Shown: positions 54,032 through 62,339 of the stretch, piece after piece
Layout: each line of letters starts with the position of its first letter
Numbering within the stretch: the stretch's first letter is position 1
Assembly: GCF_001761325.1 (NCBI RefSeq)
Contig: NZ_CP017478.1
Location: 130,001-194,000, forward strand
Direction: 5' to 3'
Length of the DNA: 64,000 nt
From: Urechidicola croceus
GTDB taxonomy: Bacteria > Bacteroidota > Bacteroidia > Flavobacteriales > Flavobacteriaceae
Translations under genes and position numbers: made by a program
The notes under the pieces: model-generated
Database searches by the model: none
The model's input: only the letters and a program-made list of their open reading frames with translations
Told to the model about the DNA's origin: nothing

Positions 54032-54655
54032 TTAATTCAGTTCAGCAGTCCAACATCTCATATACATACTTTCAATCTTTCCATTTGGGAAATAAACTGA
54101 ATAGAAGGATTTACTACCATCAGAACAGTCTAATTCAGTTCCATATTCAGAAGGATTTGAATTCCACTTTGTTATTAAATCCAAGTTTTTGTAGATTATT
54201 TTTAAATCGTCAAACATTGTATTTTTAAAATCTGTCAATCTTCTTTTTTCTGTATATTGTATTTCGTCTAAAGTTTTATTTTGAATGTCTTCAAGTCGCA
54301 ATGTTATTAGAATTTTGTTGTTAAAAAAGGTCACATAATCCGCTGGACAACCTGTACATATAAAATCATAACTTTCTAATATCAGTAATGGGTTTTTAGG
54401 ATATTCAGTTCTAATTTCCTTTATAACATCGATGTATTTTTTTCGTAATTGCAATTGCATTTCTAATTCCTTTGTCATAGATTTAGATGATTCAAAAGGC
54501 GATGACTCAATGCTTTTCAATTGAGAGTTATTGATTTCCAAATTTAATTCCACGTCATTTAATTCAATAAATTTTTCCGAAGTCGGAATTGAATTAGATT
54601 GACTTTTAAAGCTCATAAAAGTCAGAATTAGCAATGTTAACTTAATGTTTCTCAT
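54032..54655 (-). CDS. cassette gene: hypothetical secreted protein
   Basis: 207 residues with an N-terminal hydrophobic signal (LTLLILTFMSFKSQS). 'LILESYDFICTGCPADYVTFFNNKILITLRLEDIQNKTLDEIQYTEKRRLTD' includes a CTGC motif; a second Cys pair is near the C-terminus. No family recognised. Start codon 11 bases from the cassette end. Arms GTT-GTAAGTA-G and T-TACTTAC-AAC. Confidence 0.62.
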   Translation of the reverse strand: MRNIKLTLLILTFMSFKSQSNSIPTSEKFIELNDVELNLEINNSQLKSIESSPFESSKSMTKELEMQLQLRKKYIDVIKEIRTEYPKNPLLILESYDFICTGCPADYVTFFNNKILITLRLEDIQNKTLDEIQYTEKRRLTDFKNTMFDDLKIIYKNLDLITKWNSNPSEYGTELDCSDGSKSFYSVYFPNGKIESMYMRCWTAELN

Positions 54656-54665
54656 AATTACTTAC

Positions 54666-54790
54666 AACGGTCTCGTATAACCGTCAGTTACGGGATTAAA
54701 GTTAATGATTTTCGGTTAAGTACTGACGTTAGCAATTCCGAGTGGATTCGGACGTAGTCGAATCCGCCGTAATTGCGGTTATACATTGTT
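54666..54790. repeat. cassette site 21, type D
   Basis: 125 bp. Left arm TTACTTAC-AAC, right arm GTT-GTATGCA-G. Confidence 0.92.
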
Positions 54791-54802
54791 GTATGCAGGC
54801 TT

Positions 54803-55042
54803 TTATTTCCATATTTCTTTTAACGCTTTCAATACGTTTTCTTTTAATTCAGCCGGAATGTTTTTGTCCTGGTCAAAGTCCAATTTCACTTCTCCTTTTT
54901 GATTGTGAGTTTGCATTGTAAAGTAGCCACTTGTGTCAAATTCTCCTTCGTATTCAGCGTGAATTTGGTCAATCGCTTTATTAAACTTGTCGAGTTTATC
55001 CGAATAGTCTTTTCCGTATAAAAATTCGCTTATGTTTTCCAT
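54803..55042 (-). CDS. cassette gene: small acidic protein
   Basis: 79 residues, acidic and soluble ('MENISEFLYGKDYSDKLDKFNKAIDQIHAEYEGEF'). No family recognised. It overlaps the membrane-protein gene upstream by 13 bp, so the two are translationally coupled within one cassette. The pairing of a tiny soluble and a tiny membrane protein could be a toxin/immunity or effector pair, but nothing in the sequence proves this. Confidence 0.6.
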   Translation of the reverse strand: MENISEFLYGKDYSDKLDKFNKAIDQIHAEYEGEFDTSGYFTMQTHNQKGEVKLDFDQDKNIPAELKENVLKALKEIWK

Positions 55043-55281
55043 TTAACTGTTTTGTAAATTAAAATGCTTATTAAAATCAGAAATATAATTCCGCAAGAGT
55101 ATGTCAGTCCGAGAAATAAATCTTGTTGTTTACACAAGTCAATTCCTGAAACTTGAGAAATACATTCTCCAAATTCCGTTTCATATTTCAGACTTACTCC
55201 TGTATTTATAGCCATAAAATAAAAAAGCGGAACTCCAAAAAACGAAAAACAAAGTCCGATTATGTAAAATATTTTTCTCAA
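55030..55281 (-). CDS. cassette gene: small two-helix membrane protein
   Basis: 83 residues with two membrane helices (FYIIGLCFSFFGVPLFYFMA and YSCGIIFLILISILIY) joined by a loop with two cysteines. First gene of a two-gene cassette (arms GTT-GTATGCA-G and T-TGCATAC-AAC). Confidence 0.6.
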   Translation of the reverse strand: MRKIFYIIGLCFSFFGVPLFYFMAINTGVSLKYETEFGECISQVSGIDLCKQQDLFLGLTYSCGIIFLILISILIYKTVKWKT

Positions 55282-55306
55282 AAGTTCAGTTTTTCAGCTT
55301 GCATAC

Positions 55307-55429
55307 AACGGTCTTGGCTATGAGTAGTTGCGTGGGTTAGCACTTAACTTTGCAAGTACACACCAAACTGAAAATCCGCGAGGATTTTCAGAAGTAGGCG
55401 AGAACAAGTAATTACTTATAGCCATTGTT
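55307..55429. repeat. cassette site 22, type B
   Basis: 123 bp. Left arm TTGCATAC-AAC, right arm GTT-GTGTGGC-G. Confidence 0.92.
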
Positions 55430-55441
55430 GTGTGGCGTTTT

Positions 55442-56245
55442 TTATTCAATTAATAATATTTCTCCATTTTTCGGTTTTTCGTTTTGCTTGCTCGGTTTAA
55501 GACGATATTTAAAAACTCGATTTCGGTTCTTTTTTATAATTGTTTCTTTTGCATTCTCCAATTTAGAAACAGATTTGAAATTCAAATGCATTGGTGTTTC
55601 TGTCTCATTTGGAAATCGTTTTAGACTATCAATTGCTAAAGTTTCTACAATTCTACTTTCCACAATCCAAGTCAATCCAGTTTCTTGAGATTTTAATTTC
55701 GTTCCTTTTGTAATTCCATCGTGAATATTTTCTAATTCGGCAATAATTCCAAATCCAGTAATATTCCAAGAATCAATTATTTTGACTGTCTTTTTGGTTG
55801 GTGTATCTATAATACTTTTCAATTCGTCTGTTCCATATCGTTCAATCAAATCAATTGAACTTTCGGTTAAATGATTTCTATCCGCTCCATTCTCCATAAG
55901 CCATTTAATCATTTCTATATCTTTTGTGTTGGTAAAGGTAACAATGGCAGTATTTAACAACATTCCGTTATTTACATTAATGTCAACTCCTTTGGCAATC
56001 GCATATTTCATTCCGCTCAACTCATTATTGTGAGCCGCATAATATATACCTTGATAATCGTAATTAGAAAAGTCTGCTCCTAATTCCAACAAATAGTCCG
56101 CTGTTTTAATTCTCGAATAGGCTATTGCATTTTCCAGAGCAACATCTAATTCGAGTTGAGAATATCCTGAATCGAATATTTTTTTCAGTTCGGTCAAATT
56201 GCCGTCTCCTGCTAATATTTCTATTTGGGTTTGTCTATTTTTCAC
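55442..56245 (-). CDS. cassette gene: ankyrin-repeat protein
   Basis: Start taken as GTG at 56245 (KNRQTQIEILAGDGNL); a GTG at the cassette end would add seven residues. About 267 residues. At least four ankyrin-type repeats: 'GNLTELKKIFDSGY', 'SRIKTADYLLELGADFSNYDYQGIYYAA', 'NELSGMKYAIAKGVDINVNN' and 'TKDIEMIKWLMENGADRNH'. A C-terminal domain with beta strands follows ('IAELENIHDGITKGTKLKSQETGLTWIVESRIVE'). Likely a protein-binding module. Arms GTT-GTGTGGC-G and T-GACACAC-AAC pair with one extra mismatch. Confidence 0.82.
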   Translation of the reverse strand: MKNRQTQIEILAGDGNLTELKKIFDSGYSQLELDVALENAIAYSRIKTADYLLELGADFSNYDYQGIYYAAHNNELSGMKYAIAKGVDINVNNGMLLNTAIVTFTNTKDIEMIKWLMENGADRNHLTESSIDLIERYGTDELKSIIDTPTKKTVKIIDSWNITGFGIIAELENIHDGITKGTKLKSQETGLTWIVESRIVETLAIDSLKRFPNETETPMHLNFKSVSKLENAKETIIKKNRNRVFKYRLKPSKQNEKPKNGEILLIE

Positions 56246-56266
56246 AGTTTTTCTCAAATGACACAC

Positions 56267-56394
56267 AACGGATTAGTGTATGTTTCAGTGCGTAAAAGTA
56301 CGCGGCAGATTTTCCGCTAGGAAAATCTAACGATATAAAAGTGCGAAAACTTTTGAACTTGACCAAAAGTAAAGCATTGAATATAAACAGTGTT
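56267..56394. repeat. cassette site 23, type A
   Basis: 128 bp. Left arm TGACACAC-AAC, right arm GTT-CTCTTTTAG. Its middle (TTTTGAACTTGACC) mixes type A and A' features. Confidence 0.9.
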
Positions 56395-56723
56395 CTCTTT
56401 TAGTGCGTATTTTGAGTGGTTTTTCCGTTTCTGAGTGAAAATCCGCCGTTATGAGATTCCGCCGTGAGTGAGTTTCATTCCGTTATAATTTTCCGCTCTA
56501 ACTTTCAATTTCGCAAAGTTGAGTTTTTCACAGCAACTTATAATTCCGCAAAGTTGAGTTTTCCGTTTCTACTTTTCATTCCGCAAAGACTGGCAAAAAT
56601 TCCGTTGTTTAGTTTTTTTTCGTGACAACTTTCAATTCCGCTGTAATTGCTAAAAATCTGCCAAATTTGAGTGATTTTTTGTTATTTGTTATTCCGCTTA
56701 ATTTTGTTTTTAGCATTAAAGAG
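56395..56723. other. ORF-less cassette body (CTC/GAG ends)
   Basis: About 330 bp, CTC subtype, no gene. Single-base differences from the 49.7 kb copy (for example TTCAATTTCGCAAAG). Confidence 0.78.
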
Positions 56724-56851
56724 AACGTGTTTGTGTATGTTTCAGTGCGTAAAAGTACGCGGCAGATTTTCCGCTAGGAAAATCTGATGTTATAAAAGTG
56801 CGAAAACTTTGTGGATTGACCAAAAGTAAAGCATTGAATATAAACAGTGTT
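56724..56851. repeat. cassette site 24, type A
   Basis: 128 bp. Left arm TAAAGAG-AAC, right arm GTT-AGCAATA-G. Confidence 0.92.
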
Positions 56852-56859
56852 AGCAATAG

Positions 56860-57675
56860 TTATTTTGATTCATTAAAAAATTTTATAATTAACGGCAAAT
56901 TTTCATAAGTATATTCTTCATTTTTGATTTTGTTTATCAAATCTTTATTTTCTGAAAATAATTCAACCATTTGTTTTTTAAATTTTATTATTTTGATTTT
57001 AACAAAATTATTTCCTTTTTGAATATAAAAAGCACCTGATATTGTAAACCCAGCCATTGGTCCATTTATTGCTAAACCATAAGATTTTTTATTATTCTTA
57101 TCAAAAAAAAGTTTTGAGTTTCCATCTACTAATAATTCCAAAAATTTATGTTTACTTTTTGTATGATAAAAATTAAAGTAAATTTTGTTTTTTATACGAT
57201 AAGATTTGACTTTTTCAATATCAATTTTATATTTTGTTTTTAAGTTGTCTACCAAATAGGGTTTTCCAAATATTGGATTTATTATTTTGCCATAAATAGT
57301 GTCTTTGTTGAAAGTAATAATATAGTCTTTAAGTTTTAAGGACTTATTTATAAAATTACCAATAGCTTTATAATAGAAGTTAGTGTCTTTTACAATTTTA
57401 TTTTCATAGATTGGATCTGAATCATTTGTTTCATCATAAAAAAATATGTCATTATTATATTTAAATGACACACTTTTTTTTACTAAATGTCTATAATATT
57501 TAACCTTAGAACTGTCTGATTTATTTTTTTCACGTAAAATCAAATTATTTATTTCAGTTTGTATTGTCCCATAAATTGTATCATTACTTTGAGTAATTAT
57601 ATAATCATAAAATTTATTTTGAGAATTAGCTTTTATGAAACTTAAGATTAAGATAAGTAAGAGTATTTTTTTCAT
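56860..57675 (-). CDS. cassette gene: hypothetical secreted protein
   Basis: 271 residues with a signal peptide (LLLILILSFIKANSQ). Two related segments, 'YDYIITQSNDTIYGTIQTEINNLILREK' and 'KDYIITFNKDTIYGKIINPIFGKPYLVDN', show an internal repeat; this D-T-I-Y-G motif is common in Bacteroidota exported proteins. Function unknown. Arms GTT-AGCAATA-G and T-TATTGCT-AAC. Confidence 0.68.
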   Translation of the reverse strand: MKKILLLILILSFIKANSQNKFYDYIITQSNDTIYGTIQTEINNLILREKNKSDSSKVKYYRHLVKKSVSFKYNNDIFFYDETNDSDPIYENKIVKDTNFYYKAIGNFINKSLKLKDYIITFNKDTIYGKIINPIFGKPYLVDNLKTKYKIDIEKVKSYRIKNKIYFNFYHTKSKHKFLELLVDGNSKLFFDKNNKKSYGLAINGPMAGFTISGAFYIQKGNNFVKIKIIKFKKQMVELFSENKDLINKIKNEEYTYENLPLIIKFFNESK

Positions 57676-57685
57676 AATTATTGCT

Positions 57686-57811
57686 AACGTGTTTGTGTAT
57701 GATTCAGTGCGTTAAAGTACGCGGCTGATTTTCCGCTAGGAAAATCTGCTGTATAAAAATGCGAAAACTTCTCGACTTGACCAAACCTAAGCATTGATTA
57801 TAAACGGTGTT
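57686..57811. repeat. cassette site 25, type A'
   Basis: 126 bp. Left arm TTATTGCT-AAC, right arm GTT-GCCCACT-G. Ends ATTATAAACGGTGTT, an unoccupied IS110 target form. Confidence 0.92.
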
Positions 57812-57822
57812 GCCCACTGTTT

Positions 57823-58419
57823 TTATTTATATATTAAATTAGTGTTTAAATCAGTTAGTACATTCTTCCCGTTCACCCAATTAGATATTAATGTTTTATT
57901 ATTCACTTTGCGGTCGAAAGGTTTGAGTATTAAAGTGTCATTTTTACTAAGAAATTCCCCATCATAAGTTGTTACTAATTTTCCTTTTTTGGCATATTCA
58001 CTATAATTGAAAAGTCCATTATATAATTCAATTTGTAAATACCCATTTTCGATATATGAAAAATATGTTTCTTTAATATCCTCTGTATAATCTCCCTTAA
58101 AACTTATTACTTCAGTTTTTTGCGGTTCATTTACTGAATATTTAACCAAAATTTGGTTTCCAACATATTGAATTCCATATTTTTTTCCAATTCTTTTAGT
58201 GTCAGAATATTTTTTGTCTTCTATAAAGTAATAATATGTAACTTCTTGTTGAAATCCATGACCTCCTATAACAGGAACAATTTTAATATTTGAAATTCTA
58301 CCAGTAATTTCTTTAGTTTCAGTCAAAGGTGAAAACGGAATTTGAAAATCATTCCAAGCAAAGATTATAAATCCAAATATTAATAAGATTGCAAATGTCC
58401 AAGGATTTGTACTTTTCAT
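57823..58419 (-). CDS. cassette gene: DUF3592-like membrane-anchored protein
   Basis: ATG at 58419; 198 residues. One N-terminal membrane helix (WTFAILLIFGFIIFAW), then 'KEITGRISNIKIVPVIGGHGFQQEVTYYYFIEDKKYSDTKRI' and 'VGNQILVKYSVNEPQKTEVIS', the pattern of DUF3592-type domains. Arms GTT-GCCCACT-G and T-AGTGGGC-AAC. Confidence 0.68.
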   Translation of the reverse strand: MKSTNPWTFAILLIFGFIIFAWNDFQIPFSPLTETKEITGRISNIKIVPVIGGHGFQQEVTYYYFIEDKKYSDTKRIGKKYGIQYVGNQILVKYSVNEPQKTEVISFKGDYTEDIKETYFSYIENGYLQIELYNGLFNYSEYAKKGKLVTTYDGEFLSKNDTLILKPFDRKVNNKTLISNWVNGKNVLTDLNTNLIYK

Positions 58420-58437
58420 TTTTCTCAAATAGTGGGC

Positions 58438-58563
58438 AACGGTTTCGTATAACCGTCAGTTACGGGTTAAAGTACGCAAATTTTTCGGTTTAGCACAGAC
58501 GTTAGCAATTCCGAGTGGATTCGGACGTAGTCGAATCCGCCGTAATTGCGGTTATACATTGTT
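58438..58563. repeat. cassette site 26, type D
   Basis: 126 bp. Left arm TAGTGGGC-AAC, right arm GTT-GTACACC-G. Slightly variant near GGGTTAAAGTACGC. Confidence 0.9.
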
Positions 58564-58574
58564 GTACACCGTTT

Positions 58575-58955
58575 TTATTTATTTTTTAAAATCTGTTCAA
58601 CATATTTTCGGTGATTGTCAAATCTGTTCTTTTCAGGATTTTCTAAGTCAACCATTCCATCAATTCCAGAGTCATAAATCTGCCAATTATGTTTTTTGGC
58701 AAGTTCAATCAAAGCATAAATTCCGTTTTCTCCATACAAGGAAAGCATGAAATTGCTTGAATGCTCATTATCCGCAAAAAAGTCGATCGTAAAATCAGTT
58801 CCAATTATTTCTCTGTGATTATCGTCCTTTTTAATTCGGTCGAATGAGTTTTCCAATATTCCACTAAAATCAGTCAGTTCGAGTTGGTTTTCATCCAATT
58901 CCGCAACTGATTCTATTTTCTGTTTTGAATTAAAAAGTACAATGTCCCAACTCAT
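58575..58955 (-). CDS. cassette gene: hypothetical soluble protein
   Basis: 126 residues, acidic, alpha/beta: 'SWDIVLFNSKQKIESVAELDENQLELTDFSGILENSF', 'FTIDFFADNEHSSNFMLSLYGENGIYALIELAKKHNWQIYDSGIDGMVDLE'. Looks like the small soluble proteins often found as immunity-type or contact-dependent accessory genes, but no family is certain. Second gene of a two-gene cassette; 11 bp after the first. Confidence 0.65.
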   Translation of the reverse strand: MSWDIVLFNSKQKIESVAELDENQLELTDFSGILENSFDRIKKDDNHREIIGTDFTIDFFADNEHSSNFMLSLYGENGIYALIELAKKHNWQIYDSGIDGMVDLENPEKNRFDNHRKYVEQILKNK

Positions 58956-58966
58956 TTGTAATTATT

Positions 58967-59245
58967 TTATGAATTCAATTTTTTGTTTAACTGTTTAATT
59001 CGATTTGCTTGTTCAGATGTTAAATTAGTTTCTGTTTCAGATATGACGTAGGTTAAATGTTCAAATGCACAACCAAATTCGTTTTGTTCTAAAAACTCTG
59101 AAATAATTTCTTCACAGTCCATAATTCCAGCGCTGTCTATTTCTGTAGATTCGATTCGACTTTTCCATTGGTCATTCAATATGTTTTCAGATAAATCTCT
59201 AATCTCATTTTTTAAAGTATTTCCGAAAATTGATTTTAGTTTCAT
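58967..59245 (-). CDS. cassette gene: hypothetical helical protein
   Basis: ATG at 59245 (KLKSIFGNTLKNEIRDL); 92 residues, helical and acidic, with two Cys ('MDCEEIISEFLEQNEFGCAFEHL'). Resembles MafI/Imm-type small helical proteins in composition only. First gene of its cassette. Arms GTT-GTACACC-G and T-GGTGTAC-AAC. Confidence 0.62.
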   Translation of the reverse strand: MKLKSIFGNTLKNEIRDLSENILNDQWKSRIESTEIDSAGIMDCEEIISEFLEQNEFGCAFEHLTYVISETETNLTSEQANRIKQLNKKLNS

Positions 59246-59266
59246 ATGGTCTGTCAAATGGTGTAC

Positions 59267-59392
59267 AACGGATTAGTGTATGTTTCAGTGCGTAAAAGTA
59301 CGCGGCAGATTTTCCGCTAGGAAAATCTGCTGTATAAAAATGCGAAAACTTCTCGACTTGACCAAACCTAAGCATTGATTATAAACGGTGTT
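59267..59392. repeat. cassette site 27, type A'
   Basis: 126 bp. Left arm TGGTGTAC-AAC, right arm GTT-GTGTGTA-G. Left half reads like type A (GCGGCAGATTTTCC), right half like A', so it may be a recombinant. Confidence 0.9.
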
Positions 59393-59404
59393 GTGTGTAG
59401 TTTT

Positions 59405-59821
59405 TTATTCAGTTTCATATTCCGATTTGTATAATTCCAAAAATTTTGAAGTCAGAAGATTAATTTCTTTTTTCTTTTTTAGTTTAAAGTCAATAAACAT
59501 AATCAGAAACGGTACAATGAAAAAAGGGATAGGTAAAAACCAATTCCCATAAGTCAGTGAAACAATTGAAAAAACAATTCCAATTCCGATTACAATTTTT
59601 GAAAGTATATTCATTGGAGATTTAAAGTCAAAACCTAATTCAAATTTATTTTCACTATTCAAAATTCCAACTATTCTATGATTGCCTCCAGAATTAAATA
59701 ATCCATATTTTCTATTTAATTCAATTCTGTTCGGACTTATATTTCCGTCATAAAATCCATTCAGAATTAATTTATTCAGAATGTTAAATGATTTCTCGTT
59801 ATTTGAAATAGTTTCTGTCAT
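59405..59821 (-). CDS. cassette gene: hypothetical membrane protein
   Basis: 138 residues. Short soluble N-terminus, then two closely spaced membrane helices (ILSKIVIGIGIVFSIVSLTYG and LPIPFFIVPFLIMFIDF) and a basic tail. Unknown family. Arms GTT-GTGTGTA-G and T-TACACAC-AAC. Confidence 0.62.
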   Translation of the reverse strand: MTETISNNEKSFNILNKLILNGFYDGNISPNRIELNRKYGLFNSGGNHRIVGILNSENKFELGFDFKSPMNILSKIVIGIGIVFSIVSLTYGNWFLPIPFFIVPFLIMFIDFKLKKKKEINLLTSKFLELYKSEYETE

Positions 59822-59837
59822 TTCTCAAATTACACAC

Positions 59838-59960
59838 AACGGTCTCGGCTATGAGTAGTTGCGTGGTTTAGCACTTAACTTTGCAAGTACACACCAAACT
59901 GAAAATCCGCGAGGATTTTCAGAAGTAGGCGAGAACAAGCAATTACTTATAGCCATTGTT
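59838..59960. repeat. cassette site 28, type B
   Basis: 123 bp. Left arm TTACACAC-AAC, right arm GTT-GTAAGTA-G. Confidence 0.92.
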
Positions 59961-59974
59961 GTAAGTAGTGCTTT

Positions 59975-60331
59975 TTAATATTCTTGAATCAAAATTTCAG
60001 TTGGAATTCTTAAGTTCTGACTTAATTTTCTTATCATTTCTAAAGTCAGTTTACGTTTTTTGTTCATTATCTCGCTCACTCGACTTTTAAATCCAATATA
60101 TTCTACCAAGTCCTTTTGTTTAAGTCCCATCTGTTCCATTCTAAAATTAATTGCAGAAATAGGGTCAGGCATTTCTATTGGAAATTTATCACTCTCATAG
60201 TTATCAATCAACACCGAAAGTATTTCCAATTCGTCTCCTTCTTTGGTTCCACGTTTTGCGTCAAAAATCACTTCAAGTCTTTCAAGCGCTTTTTGGTAGT
60301 CTTTTTCGTTTCTGATAGGTGTTATTTCCAT
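59975..60331 (-). CDS. higA: cassette gene: HigA-type antitoxin
   Basis: 118 residues. N-terminal helical toxin-binding part ('ITPIRNEKDYQKALERLEVIFDAKRGTKEGDELEILSVLIDNYE') and a C-terminal helix-turn-helix ('MGLKQKDLVEYIGFKSRVSEIMNKKRKLTLEMIRKLSQNLRIP'). Neutralises the toxin encoded 2 bp upstream and should repress the pair. Toxin-first order is typical of HigBA. Confidence 0.9.
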   Translation of the reverse strand: MEITPIRNEKDYQKALERLEVIFDAKRGTKEGDELEILSVLIDNYESDKFPIEMPDPISAINFRMEQMGLKQKDLVEYIGFKSRVSEIMNKKRKLTLEMIRKLSQNLRIPTEILIQEY

Positions 60332-60333
60332 TT

Positions 60334-60627
60334 TTAAATTTCGTTTGCGTTTATTTTGTCATATTCAGCGTGAGTTCCGACAAATCTTATCCATGCTAAT
60401 TGGTATTCAAAATTGAATTTTACAATTAATCGATAGTCATTTCCTTTAATGTTGAATACAATTCTATTGTCTTTTAAAATACTTGCACTCGGATATTCGG
60501 ATTTCAGTTCGTTGATGGATTGCCAATTAGATTTTTCCGTTTCTCGATACCAAGTTTTCAATTGTAATTCGCAATCATTGTGTTTCAACCAAAATTCACG
60601 TAATGTTCCTCTCGAAAATATTTTCAC
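60334..60627 (-). CDS. higB: cassette gene: HigB-type toxin (ribosome-dependent mRNA interferase)
   Basis: 97 residues, GTG start. RelE-fold HigB toxin of the PF09907 type: 'MKIFSRGTLREFWLKHNDCELQLKTWYRETEKSNWQSINELKSEYPSASILKDNRIVFNIKGNDYRLIVKFNFEYQLAWIRFVGTHAEYDKI' in pieces shows the typical 'WYRE', 'RIVFNIKGNDYRLIV' and 'RFVGTHAEYDKI' motifs. Arms of the cassette GTT-GTAAGTA-G and T-TACTTAC-AAC. It has its own promoter and operator. Confidence 0.9.
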   Translation of the reverse strand: MKIFSRGTLREFWLKHNDCELQLKTWYRETEKSNWQSINELKSEYPSASILKDNRIVFNIKGNDYRLIVKFNFEYQLAWIRFVGTHAEYDKINANEI

Positions 60628-60643
60628 ATTTTTCTATTTGATG

Positions 60644-60651
60644 CAAATATA
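60644..60651 (-). promoter_or_regulatory. -7 promoter box of higBA
   Basis: Minus strand TATATTTG, a perfect TAnnTTTG box 17 bp before the GTG start of higB. TTTTGG lies upstream, partly within the palindrome. Confidence 0.6.
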
Positions 60652-60656
60652 ATAAA

Positions 60657-60681
60657 AAAAGTTACCAAAACGATAACTTTT
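60657..60681. promoter_or_regulatory. operator palindrome of higBA
   Basis: AAAAGTTA and TAACTTTT are 8-bp inverted arms around a 9-bp centre, directly upstream of the -7 box. Placement suits repression by the HigA helix-turn-helix protein. Confidence 0.6.
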
Positions 60682-60705
60682 CTGTTTTTTTTCGGCATTA
60701 CTTAC

Positions 60706-60833
60706 AACGGATTAGTGTATGTTTCAGTGCGTAAAAGTACGCGGCAGATTTTCCGCTAGGAAAATCTGATGTTATAAAAGTGCAAAAACTTTGTGGATTG
60801 ACCAAAAGTAAAGCATTGAATATAAACAGTGTT
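60706..60833. repeat. cassette site 29, type A
   Basis: 128 bp. Left arm TTACTTAC-AAC, right arm GTT-GGGTTTTAG. Confidence 0.92.
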
Positions 60834-61163
60834 GGGTTTTAGTGCTTTTTTCATAGTTATTTTCTGAGTCTGAGTAAAAATCCGCCGTTATGAGATTCAG
60901 CCGTGTGTGAGTTTCATTCCGTTATAATTTTCCGTTCCAACTTTCAATTCCGCAAAGTTGAGTTTTTCACAACAACTTATAATTCCGTAAAATTGATTTT
61001 TCCGTTTCAACTTTTCATTCCACAATGACTGGCAAAAATTCCGTTGTTTAGTTTTTTTTCGTGACAACTTTCAATTCCGCTGTAATTGCTCAAAACCTGT
61101 CAAATTTGAGTGAATTTTTAAAGTTTTATATTCAGCGTAGGTTTGTTTGTCAGCATTAAACCC
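60834..61163. other. ORF-less cassette body (GGG/CCC ends)
   Basis: About 330 bp, no gene. Ends GTTGGGTTTTAGTGC and GCATTAAACCCAAC. Interior close to the CTC subtype in its middle and to the 50.9 kb body at its left (TTTTCTGAGTCTGAG). Confidence 0.78.
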
Positions 61164-61286
61164 AACTGTCTCGGCTATGAGTAGTTGCGTGGTTTAGCAC
61201 TTAACTTAGCAAGTACACACCAAACTGAAAATCCGCTAGGATTTTCAGAAGTAGGCGAGAACAAGCAATTACTTATAGCCATTGTT
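61164..61286. repeat. cassette site 30, type B
   Basis: 123 bp. Left arm TAAACCC-AAC, right arm GTT-ATGCAAC-G. Confidence 0.92.
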
Positions 61287-61297
61287 ATGCAACGGTT

Positions 61298-61600
61298 TTA
61301 TATTTTCTTTTTCTTCGGATTTTTTCTATTTGAAAACAAAGAAACAATCTCAATTGAATTTTTATTAATTCTGTAATAGAGATTATTATGTTTTTCAACT
61401 ACAGCCTTTCGGATATTCTTTTTCTCAAAAGATGTAGGAAAGATTTCAGGTGACTTTGAAATCAGTTCAATTGTATGGTCTAATTTGGCTGAAAATGTTC
61501 TTAATTCTCTCTCAGTCCAATTATTTTCTAAATATTCTAAAGTTTCTTTAAGTTCAGATATTGCGTGGTCTGTCCACAGTATTTTATAACCACTTTTCAT
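61298..61600 (-). CDS. cassette gene: RelE/ParE family toxin
   Basis: 100 residues. ParE-type fold: 'KILWTDHAISELKETLEYLENNWTERELRTFSAKLDHTIELISKSPEIFPTS' then 'IRKAVVEKHNNLYYRINKNSIEIVSLFSNRKNP', matching the RelE/ParE plasmid-stabilisation family that poisons either gyrase or the ribosome. Second in its operon, overlapping the antitoxin gene by 17 bp. Confidence 0.88.
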   Translation of the reverse strand: MKSGYKILWTDHAISELKETLEYLENNWTERELRTFSAKLDHTIELISKSPEIFPTSFEKKNIRKAVVEKHNNLYYRINKNSIEIVSLFSNRKNPKKKKI

Positions 61601-61817
61601 AAATTTCTTTCACGTTTGAGTGAGAAGTCAAATTTCCGTTGTCAGCATCCAAAATTCCTTTTTCAATGGACTCTTTTTCTTTTGCCGAAATTTCATTCCA
61701 CCAATCGCTTTTTTCTTTTTCTCTTAATTTCATTAATTTGTCAATCAGAGATTTATCATTCAATGTAGATAACCATTGAATTAATTCTATTTTTTTATTT
61801 TCTAAACTTAAATCCAT
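61584..61817 (-). CDS. cassette gene: antitoxin of the RelE/ParE pair
   Basis: 77 residues, helical and charged: 'LENKKIELIQWLSTLNDKSLIDKLMKLREKEKSDWWNEISAKEKESIEKGILDADNGNLTSHSNVKEIYEKWL'. The 'W.....EK..IE.G..D...G...' pattern matches the addiction-module components that pair with ParE/RelE toxins. No DNA-binding motif is obvious. Arms GTT-ATGCAAC-G and T-GTTGCAT-AAC. Confidence 0.85.
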   Translation of the reverse strand: MDLSLENKKIELIQWLSTLNDKSLIDKLMKLREKEKSDWWNEISAKEKESIEKGILDADNGNLTSHSNVKEIYEKWL

Positions 61818-61881
61818 AATATCAAAGTTACAAATTTAATCTTATGATTCTATTTTTGATAGTGATTTTTTACTGTTGCAT

Positions 61882-62009
61882 AACGTGTTTGTGTATGTTT
61901 CAGTGCGTAAAAGTACGCGGCAGATTTTCCGCTAGGAAAATCTAACGATATAAAAGTGCGAAAACTTTGTGGATTGACCAAAAGTAAAGCATTGAATATA
62001 AACAGTGTT
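61882..62009. repeat. cassette site 31, type A
   Basis: 128 bp. Left arm TGTTGCAT-AAC, right arm GTT-CTCTTTTAG. Confidence 0.92.
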
Positions 62010-62339
62010 CTCTTTTAGTGCGTATTTTGAGTGGTTTTTCCGTTTCTGAGTGAAAATCCGCCGTTATGAGATTCAGCCGCGAGTGAGTTTCATTCCGTTA
62101 TAATTTTCCGCTCTAACTTTCAATTCCGCAAAGTTGAGTTTTTCACAGCAACTTATAATTCCGCAAAGTTGAGTTTTCCGTTTCAACTTTTCATTCCGCA
62201 AAGACTGGCAAAAATTCCGTTGTTTAGTTTTTTTTCGTGACAACTTTCAATTCCGCTGTAATTGCTAAAAATCTGCCAAATTTGAGTGATTTTTTGTTAT
62301 TTGTTATTCCGCTTAATTTTGTTTTTTAGCATTAAAGAG
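62010..62339. other. ORF-less cassette body (CTC/GAG ends)
   Basis: About 330 bp, near-identical to the body at 49.7 kb, including GATTCAGCCGCGAGTGAG. Confidence 0.78.
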
